Of a DNA stretch of 64,000 nt, positions 56,959 to 64,000 are shown in pieces. The notes beneath the pieces are model-generated. The model did no database searches. It worked only from the letters and a program-made list of their open reading frames with translations, and was not told where the DNA came from. Within the stretch, counting starts at the first letter, position 1. Each line of letters starts with the position of its first letter. The translations under genes were made by a program, and so were the position numbers. Source of the stretch: Oscillospiraceae bacterium (GTDB lineage Bacteria > Bacillota > Clostridia > Oscillospirales > Ruminococcaceae); contig JAEEIA010000060.1 in assembly GCA_016281125.1 (NCBI GenBank), positions 1-64,000 on the forward strand, read 5' to 3'.

Positions 56959-57765
56959 ATGGGCAAAATCATCGCATTTGCGAACCAAAAGGGCGGTGTT
57001 GGAAAATCGACGACCGTCGTCAGCCTCGGCGCCTATCTCGGTATGCGCGGCAAAAAGGTGCTCTGCGTTGATACCGACTCGCAGGGCAACACCACAACCG
57101 GCTTCGGCGTTTCCAAGAAAGGCCTCTCCTGCTCCAGCTACGATGTCCTGATCGGACGGAGCCGCATTCAGGATGCGATTCTGGAAACCGAATTTGAAAA
57201 TGTCAGCCTGCTGCCCGCCGTTTCGGCACTCGCAGGCGCAGAGATCGAGCTGATCGAGCTGGAAAACCGTGTGCAGCGCCTGAAAATGGCACTGATGAGC
57301 TGCCGCCTGACATATGACTATATTCTGATCGACTGCCCGCCGTCGCTGAGCCTCATCACACTGAACAGCCTCGTCGCGGCTGATTCCGTGCTCATTCCGA
57401 TGACCGCGGAGTATCTTTCGCTGGAGGGACTCTCCCAGCTTTACGAAACCATCAAGCTCGTCAAGAGCAAATATAACGCGGGACTCCGCATTGAGGGCAT
57501 CCTCTTTACCATGTACGACGGCAGACTGAATCTGTCGGAGCAGGTCGTCGCGGAGGTCGAAAAATATTTCCCGGGACAGGTCTTTCAGACGAAAATCCCG
57601 CGGAATGTCCGCCTTTCGGAAGCACCGAGCCACGGCAAACCGGTCTTTTACTACGACCGCTCGTCCAGAGGCTCCGAAAGCTACGAGATGCTCGGGCATG
57701 AGCTGCTCGGCGAGCCGCTCGTCCCGGATATCAAACCCAAGCGTTTTATCTTCAGCAAGAAATAA
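56959..57765 (+). CDS. parA: Chromosome-partitioning ATPase ParA (Soj)
   Basis: 268 residues. Deviant Walker A KGGVGKSTT at residue 11, DTDSQGNTTTGFGV (Walker A'), IDCPPSLSLITLNSLVAAD (Walker B) and the C-terminal SEAPSHGKPVFYYD, all conserved in chromosomal ParA/Soj. Drives origin segregation with ParB. The start MGKIIAFANQKGGVG at 56959 follows AAAGGAGG at an unusually long 12-bp spacing; the longer frame upstream begins inside the -10 box and is rejected. Confidence 0.96.
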   Translation: MGKIIAFANQKGGVGKSTTVVSLGAYLGMRGKKVLCVDTDSQGNTTTGFGVSKKGLSCSSYDVLIGRSRIQDAILETEFENVSLLPAVSALAGAEIELIELENRVQRLKMALMSCRLTYDYILIDCPPSLSLITLNSLVAADSVLIPMTAEYLSLEGLSQLYETIKLVKSKYNAGLRIEGILFTMYDGRLNLSEQVVAEVEKYFPGQVFQTKIPRNVRLSEAPSHGKPVFYYDRSSRGSESYEMLGHELLGEPLVPDIKPKRFIFSKK

Positions 57766-57807
57766 TCCGCAGCGCGGAATCATTTGGAACAGAAGGCAGG
57801 CGAGAAC

Positions 57808-58659
57808 ATGGCAAAGGGCGGACTCGGCAGCGGGCTCGGCTCGCTGTTTGAACAGAATGCAGCTGATCCTGCAAGCGGCGTGCAGACCGTTCGGATCACC
57901 GAAATCGAACAGAACCGCGCACAGCCCCGCAAGCGCTTCGATGACGAATCGCTGACGGAGCTTGCAGAATCCATACAGGCGCACGGCATGCTCCAGCCGA
58001 TCGTGGTCAGACCGGTCGGAGAACGGCGCTATCAGATCGTTGCGGGCGAACGCCGCTGGAGAGCGGCCAAGCGCATCGGGCTGTCCGAGGTTCCTGTCAT
58101 TATCCGGGAGCTCACCGACAGCGAGGCAAGCCAGATTGCGATGATCGAAAACCTCCAGCGCGAAAACCTCAATCCGATTGAGGAGGCGCAGGGGTATCAG
58201 GCGCTCATGCAGCAGTTCGGCATGACGCAGGAGGAGGTCGCAAAGACCGTCGGGCGTTCGCGTCCGGCCGTCGCAAACAGCCTCCGGCTGCTGAATCTGC
58301 CGGTGCTCGTGCAGGACTATCTGGAAAAGGGCAAGCTCTCGGCCGGACATGCCAAGGCACTCGCCGGCATCAAAAATGAGAAGCTCCTGCTGGAATGCGC
58401 CGCACGCGCCGCGGAGGACAAAATCACCGTGCGCGAGATCGAAGCGCTCGTCCAGAAACAGAACGATCCCGCAAAGCCTGCTGAAAAGCAGAAAACGCCC
58501 GAGCAGATCTTCTATGAGGAAATGGAGATCAGCCTCGGCAGTCATCTCGGAAGGAAGGTGCATGTGTCCGGCAGCAAAAAGAAGGGCACGCTCACCTTGG
58601 AATTTTATAACAAGGAAGATTTGCAGGCGCTTTGTCAGCTGCTGACAAAGGATGCATAA
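57808..58659 (+). CDS. parB: Chromosome-partitioning protein ParB (Spo0J)
   Basis: 283 residues. ParB N-terminal CTPase domain with QPRKRFDDESLTELAESIQA, GERRYQIVAGERRWRAAK (the GERR box that binds CTP and the arginine patch) and ENLQRENLNPIEEA; HTH domain TQEEVAKTVGRSRPAVANSL; C-terminal dimerisation part. Start MAKGGLGSGLGSLF at 57808, 42 bp after parA. No canonical parS palindrome was seen anywhere in the window. Confidence 0.96.
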   Translation: MAKGGLGSGLGSLFEQNAADPASGVQTVRITEIEQNRAQPRKRFDDESLTELAESIQAHGMLQPIVVRPVGERRYQIVAGERRWRAAKRIGLSEVPVIIRELTDSEASQIAMIENLQRENLNPIEEAQGYQALMQQFGMTQEEVAKTVGRSRPAVANSLRLLNLPVLVQDYLEKGKLSAGHAKALAGIKNEKLLLECAARAAEDKITVREIEALVQKQNDPAKPAEKQKTPEQIFYEEMEISLGSHLGRKVHVSGSKKKGTLTLEFYNKEDLQALCQLLTKDA

Positions 58660-60150
<1,491 letters not shown>

Positions 60151-60171
60151 GAACAATCGCTGATAAAAACT

Positions 60172-60206
60172 GAGGGCGCTGGAATCAATCAGCGCCCTCT
60201 CTGTTT
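60172..60206 (+). terminator. Terminator of parA-parB-guaB
   Basis: Stem GAGGGCGCTG/CAGCGCCCTC with T-rich tail. It lies between guaB and the convergent coaX. Confidence 0.8.
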
Positions 60207-60224
60207 TATCTGTATTGTATTTCG

Positions 60225-60992
60225 TTACTTTTGATTTTTCCGGTAAATCAGCATCAGGCCTTTCAGCAGCAGCAGATCGTCCAGAATGATCTGCCGTTTG
60301 CAGAACGGCACGATTTTGCCCGCGTTTCCGCCGGTCGCAACCGCAGTACACGGCACGCCGAGCTCCTCCTCCACGCGTGCAATCACGCCGTCCACAGCCG
60401 AAGCCGTGCTGTAAATAATGCCGCTCTTCATACAGTCAACGGTATTCGTTCCGATGACATGCTTTGCAGGCTCCAGACTGATGGCCGGAAGCTGCGCCGC
60501 ACGGCTGGAAAGCGAATCGAGCGATACCCGCACGCCGGGGATGATCAGCCCGCCGAGGAAACGGTTATCCGCATCCACGACAGAAACCGTTGTGGCCGTG
60601 CCCATATCCACAATGATGACCGGCTTTTGATACTCCGCAGCTGCCGCAACGGCATCCGCCACGCGGTCGCTGCCGAGCGCGGCAGGATTGTCAATCAGAA
60701 TTTTCAGCCCGGTTTTGACACCGGCACCGACGACAACCGGCTCCTTTCCGGTCATGCGCAGCACCGCCGCACGGACGGTCTGCGTCACAGGCGGAACCAC
60801 CGAGGAAATGATGCAGCCCGAACAGGCGGATGCCGACATGCCGTTCAGCTCCAGCACCGTCCGGATCAGCACGGTGTATTCCAGTTCCGTGGAAAGCGGC
60901 TCTGTCGCAAGGCGCTCCGTGAACAGAATGCCGCTGTCGTCAAAGCAGCCCACAACCACGTTGGTGTTGCCGATATCAACCGCTAATACCAT
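60225..60992 (-). CDS. coaX: Type III pantothenate kinase
   Basis: 255 residues. ASKHA-fold kinase: DIGNTNVVVGCF (phosphate 1), GSDRVADAVAAAAEY and DMGTATTVSVVD (phosphate 2), GGLIIPGV; conserved ATGGNAG. Phosphorylates pantothenate in CoA synthesis and is insensitive to CoA feedback; it needs a monovalent cation (family knowledge). Start 60992 with GGAG eight bases upstream. Cotranscribed with the S component 14 bp upstream. Confidence 0.97.
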   Translation of the reverse strand: MVLAVDIGNTNVVVGCFDDSGILFTERLATEPLSTELEYTVLIRTVLELNGMSASACSGCIISSVVPPVTQTVRAAVLRMTGKEPVVVGAGVKTGLKILIDNPAALGSDRVADAVAAAAEYQKPVIIVDMGTATTVSVVDADNRFLGGLIIPGVRVSLDSLSSRAAQLPAISLEPAKHVIGTNTVDCMKSGIIYSTASAVDGVIARVEEELGVPCTAVATGGNAGKIVPFCKRQIILDDLLLLKGLMLIYRKNQK

Positions 60993-61006
60993 TGCCTGTA
61001 CTCCGT

Positions 61007-61636
61007 TCAGTCTTTCTCAATCGGGAGAATGTGCGCGCCGTAGAGCGCCGCGCCGACGCCGCCGCTGATAATCGTCGAGGTAACCATCTCCACAACGGCA
61101 TTGATTCCGACAAATGCGCAGATAAACAGAATCGTTCCGGTGAAGGTATACTGCTGGCCGAATTTTTCAAACAGACCCTGCACATAATCGGTCTTGCCGA
61201 ACAGCAGCACGAGCGTGCTCATAAAGAACGCGGTATTGAAGAACGCGGAGCAGAAGCCGGTGATAAAGCTGGCCTTGCCGCCGATTTTTTTGGAAAGTTC
61301 CTTGTGGATCAGTCCGATGAGCAGACCGTCCAGCGCACGCGGGACGAACCGCTGAATAAATGCCAGCACCGGATTGATCGAAACGAGCGTAGCGCCCATT
61401 CCGCTCGGAATGCCGATGCCGAAGCACTGCAAAAAGCTCAGAATGCCGAATACGGATCCGATGACGAGGCCGCCTACCGGTCCTAAGGCAATCGCAGCGA
61501 TTGCAATCGGGATGATGTTGAGTGTGATGGACAGCGGGCCGACCGGAATGGTGCCGATCGGGGTGAATGAAAACAGCAGCAGCAGCGCTGTCATCATGCC
61601 GAGAATCACGATGGTCTTGGTTTTGTTCTTGTTCAT
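61007..61636 (-). CDS. ECF-type transporter substrate-binding S component, probably for pantothenate
   Basis: 209 residues with six hydrophobic segments and the S-component N-terminus MNKNKTKTIVILGMMTALLL, then GPLSITLNIIPIAIAAIALG and VPRALDGLLIGLIHKEL. ECF S components bind vitamins and share a general EcfAT module encoded elsewhere. Adjacency to coaX makes pantothenate (PanT) the best guess; substrate assignment is inference. Start 61636 with AAGGAGG eight bases upstream; the longer upstream frame covers the promoter. Confidence 0.82.
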   Translation of the reverse strand: MNKNKTKTIVILGMMTALLLLFSFTPIGTIPVGPLSITLNIIPIAIAAIALGPVGGLVIGSVFGILSFLQCFGIGIPSGMGATLVSINPVLAFIQRFVPRALDGLLIGLIHKELSKKIGGKASFITGFCSAFFNTAFFMSTLVLLFGKTDYVQGLFEKFGQQYTFTGTILFICAFVGINAVVEMVTSTIISGGVGAALYGAHILPIEKD

Positions 61637-61690
61637 TTGCGTATCCTCCTTGTTATCATTCCCCTTGCGGGGATACAATACAGTATCCTT

Positions 61691-61719
61691 ATTATACCGC
61701 ATAAAGTCAGAAAAGTAAA
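61691..61719 (-). promoter_or_regulatory. Sigma-A promoter of panT-coaX
   Basis: Minus strand TTTACT (61714-61719), 17-bp spacer, TATAAT (61691-61696). Confidence 0.75.
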
Positions 61720-61788
61720 GGAATGATTCTGTTTTGTAATTCTTTTTTGCACAGATATAAAATGGGACTTCCCTTTTCCGTCAAAATC

Positions 61789-61797
61789 TGGTATAAT
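61789..61797 (+). promoter_or_regulatory. Extended -10 promoter of coaBC
   Basis: TGGTATAAT (61789-61797), an extended -10 element; no good -35 box was found. Divergent from the panT-coaX promoter. Confidence 0.6.
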
Positions 61798-61836
61798 TGA
61801 AGCATACCGATGATCACTTCACAGGAGGTATCCCTT

Positions 61837-63033
61837 ATGCTGAAAGGAAAAACCGCTGTGCTTGCCGTAACCGGCAGCATTGCCGCATATAAGATTCCGA
61901 ACCTTGTCCGGATGCTGACAAAGCTGCACTGCGACGTGCAGGTGCTGATGACGCAGAACGCGACGCAGTTTATCAACCCGATCACCTTTGAAACGCTGAC
62001 CGGCCACAAATGCCTGATCGACACATTCGACCGCAATTTCCAGTACAGCGTGGAGCATGTCGCGCTGGCCAAGCAGGCAGATATCGTCATGGTCGCACCG
62101 GCCTCGGCCAATGTGATCGGCAAGATTGCAAACGGCATTGCGGATGACATGCTCACGACAACCGTCATGGCCTGCCCCTGCAAAAAAATCATCGTGCCTG
62201 CGATGAATCATAATATGTATCACAATCCGATTGTGCAGGACAACCTGCAAAAGCTCGCGCGCTTCGGCTATGAGATTGCCGTGCCCGACACCGGACGGCT
62301 TGCGAACGGTGACATCGGGGACGGCAGAATGCCCGAGGAAAGCGTGCTGTTCCAGTACCTCATGCGGGAGATTGCCAGCGAAAAGGATCTTCTCGGAAAG
62401 AAGGTGCTCGTCACAGCGGGCGCCACGCGCGAAGCAATGGATCCGGTGCGGTTTATCACAAACCACTCCTCCGGCAAAATGGGCTTTGCGGTCGCGCAGG
62501 CCGCAATGCGCCGCGGCGCAGAGGTCACGCTGGTCGCTGCGCATACGGATATAGCGCCGCCGCTGTTCACGGAGCTCGTGCCGGTCGTTTCCGCTGCGGA
62601 TATGTTTGAGGCAGTCACCGCCCGCGCAGCGGATATGGACATCATCATCAAGGCGGCCGCCGTTTCGGATTACACGCCGGTCACGACTGCGGATCAGAAG
62701 ATTAAAAAATCTGACGGCGCATTCAGCATCGAGATGAAGCGCACGCAGGATATTCTGAAATATCTCGGCGCACACAAGCCGGAGGGACAGTTCCTCTGCG
62801 GCTTTTCCATGGAAACCGAGCATGTTCTGGAAAATTCGCGGAAAAAGCTCACCGCCAAGAACTGCGACATGATCTGCGCAAACAGCCTGCGCAGAGAGGG
62901 TGCGGGATTCGGCACGGACACCAACATCCTGACGCTGATTACCGCAGACCGGCAGGTCGAGCTGGAGAAAATGTCCAAGGAGGAGGCCGCACACCGCATT
63001 CTTGATATGATCCTGGAGCTTACTGCAAAATAA
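61837..63033 (+). CDS. coaBC: Phosphopantothenoylcysteine decarboxylase / phosphopantothenate-cysteine ligase
   Basis: 398 residues, bifunctional Dfp. N-terminal FMN flavoprotein domain (CoaC): VLAVTGSIAAYKIPNLVRML, catalytic His in SVEHVALAKQADIVMVAPAS, and PAMNHNMYHNP; C-terminal ligase domain (CoaB): VTAGATREAMDPVRFITNHS with GKMGFAVAQAAM and KAAAVSDYTP. Carries out the second and third steps of CoA synthesis. AGGAGG eight bases before the ATG. With coaX and the S component it forms a CoA cluster. Confidence 0.97.
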   Translation: MLKGKTAVLAVTGSIAAYKIPNLVRMLTKLHCDVQVLMTQNATQFINPITFETLTGHKCLIDTFDRNFQYSVEHVALAKQADIVMVAPASANVIGKIANGIADDMLTTTVMACPCKKIIVPAMNHNMYHNPIVQDNLQKLARFGYEIAVPDTGRLANGDIGDGRMPEESVLFQYLMREIASEKDLLGKKVLVTAGATREAMDPVRFITNHSSGKMGFAVAQAAMRRGAEVTLVAAHTDIAPPLFTELVPVVSAADMFEAVTARAADMDIIIKAAAVSDYTPVTTADQKIKKSDGAFSIEMKRTQDILKYLGAHKPEGQFLCGFSMETEHVLENSRKKLTAKNCDMICANSLRREGAGFGTDTNILTLITADRQVELEKMSKEEAAHRILDMILELTAK

Positions 63034-63036
63034 CAC

Positions 63037-63074
63037 AAACGGCACGGAGTCTGCACGCTCCGTGCCGTTTTTTT
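63037..63074 (+). terminator. Terminator of coaBC
   Basis: Stem AAACGGCACGGAG/CTCCGTGCCGTTT followed by T-run. Confidence 0.9.
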
Positions 63075-63198
63075 GCTTTCCGGCCATAATCCGTACCGGA
63101 ACCGGCCAATCATTAACTATCAATGGATTTTATTATAACAAATTGCATAAGCAAGGCGGGAAAATGCTGTGCATAGCGCCAAAAACCGGGCGGAAATC

Positions 63199-63227
63199 TT
63201 GCAATTTCCGGCCGGTTGTGTTATACT
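63199..63227 (+). promoter_or_regulatory. Sigma-A promoter of LRR protein gene
   Basis: TTGCAA (63199-63204), 17-bp spacer, TATACT (63222-63227). Confidence 0.75.
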
Positions 63228-63287
63228 ATATGTAATCCATTTCCATACCATCCGCCGAATTGCTTTGCTTTTCAGGAGGGACTTTCC

Positions 63288-64000
63288 ATGAAAAAACTGT
63301 TTTCTGCCTTACTGTCAATCGCCTGCCTGCTTTCCTGCGCGGCAGCGATTATGCCTGCATCGGACAGGACGGTGCAGCCGGACAGCAGCAGCACCGTGCT
63401 GACTGCATTCGCAGCCGATGCGTCGGAGCTCATCCCGGGCAAAAACGCGGCAAGCTACAAATTCAAGTATGCCGATTCCACCTGCTATAAGATCTCGGTC
63501 ACACCTGTTTCCATCTATGAAAGACTCGAGGATAACTCTATGCGCAACTGGACCCAGTGGCCGCTGGATCCGGATACGAGCAAGCCCGTCACCGACGCGC
63601 CGCTTTACAGCTACTATAAGATCGACATCACGCACACCGAGGGCAACAACCAGGTCGTGAAGGATCTGTCCGAGTACCGTATCGGTCTTTCCAAGGGCGT
63701 CACCACGGCACTGGAGGACACGCCCTGCCAGACCGTCGAGGTTCCGGAATTCGTCAAGTCGTACATGGAGAAAAACGGCGGCGGCGTGGAGATTGCGGAC
63801 AACGGCAAGGCCACTGTGATCGGCCCGAACGCCTATACCAACGCATATCTGAAAAACATTGACCTGACCGGCATCACCTACATCGGAAAGAATGCCTTTT
63901 CTTCCTGCAAATACATCACCGAGATCACGATTCCGGCTTCCGTCCGGAGCATCGGTGACGGCGCGTTCCTCTCCAGCGGTCTGAAAACGCTGGATATCAA
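63288..64000 (+). CDS. Secreted BspA-type leucine-rich-repeat protein (partial)
   Basis: 237 codons to the right edge, no stop in view. Signal peptide MKKLFSALLSIACLLSCAAA, then an N-terminal domain with RNWTQWPLDPD and LSEYRIGLSKG, and from about residue 180 leucine-rich repeats of the BspA class: AYLKNIDLTGITYIGKNAFS and EITIPASVRSIGDGAFLSSG, with the IGxxAF and xIxIPxSV signatures. These proteins are exposed adhesins or attachment proteins; in Ruminococcus they often end in a dockerin, which would be beyond the window. GGAGGG precedes the ATG. Confidence 0.88.
   Translation, partial: MKKLFSALLSIACLLSCAAAIMPASDRTVQPDSSSTVLTAFAADASELIPGKNAASYKFKYADSTCYKISVTPVSIYERLEDNSMRNWTQWPLDPDTSKPVTDAPLYSYYKIDITHTEGNNQVVKDLSEYRIGLSKGVTTALEDTPCQTVEVPEFVKSYMEKNGGGVEIADNGKATVIGPNAYTNAYLKNIDLTGITYIGKNAFSSCKYITEITIPASVRSIGDGAFLSSGLKTLDI

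Overview
The window comes from the chromosome of a Gram-positive, anaerobic, Ruminococcus-like member of the Oscillospiraceae. The evidence is: three secreted proteins with C-terminal type I dockerins (cellulosome-type attachment), canonical TTGACA/TATAAT promoters and AGGAGG ribosome-binding sites throughout, a superoxide reductase, a type IV pilus/ComEC competence set of Firmicute style, ECF sigma/zf-HC2 anti-sigma pairs, and a BspA-type leucine-rich-repeat protein. GC content looks to be in the mid-50s percent (estimated by eye). No rRNA, tRNA, CRISPR array, prophage or insertion sequence was recognised.

Region by region. 1-11.7 kb: a type IV pilus locus (pilC, a pilM-pilN fusion, pilO, a large PilX-like protein, two prepilins on the minus strand; prepilin peptidase pilD on plus; pilB running off the left edge), driven by a strong promoter with a ~190-nt structured leader. 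11.7-24.2 kb: LacI regulator, lipoprotein, a Zn-ribbon/hydrolase/superoxide reductase operon, rpmB, a first ECF sigma/anti-sigma pair, RluA plus two tandem CPBP proteases, a dockerin-bearing cysteine peptidase, a CarD-like protein and two MgtC paralogues. 24.2-30.2 kb: an unusual four-gene operon (two small paralogues, an orphan 2-hydroxyacyl-CoA-dehydratase-like protein, a Cys-rich membrane protein) and a second ECF sigma/anti-sigma pair. 30.4-35.4 kb: a three-subunit biotin transcarboxylase operon (12S, 1.3S, 5S-like), metA and a small membrane protein. 35.4-51 kb: RNA-modification genes (mnmM-like, rsmE), purA, and one apparent nine-gene minus-strand operon running from alaS through a HIT protein, comEC and holA to a PEBP lipoprotein. 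51-56.5 kb: two large paralogous dockerin proteins made of a repeating module I do not recognise. 56.9-64 kb: parA-parB-guaB, coaX with an ECF S component, coaBC, and the start of an LRR surface protein.

How it fits together. The pilus genes and ComEC are the expected parts of a DNA-uptake or adhesion machine. CoaX, the neighbouring S component and CoaBC form a pantothenate-to-CoA cluster. The transcarboxylase operon fits PEP/oxaloacetate/pyruvate carbon routing of cellulolytic clostridia. The two large dockerin genes both carry an ECF-type promoter (TGTAAC-N17-GTCT[TA]A), and the same kind of promoter lies in front of the second sigma-factor gene, so the window holds a candidate sigma factor and two of its targets. 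Non-coding structure is unusually rich: a four-copy multi-hairpin intergenic repeat, a 103-bp tandem duplication that carries a complete promoter, and an inverted-repeat/short-ORF/terminator module at 36.4 kb.
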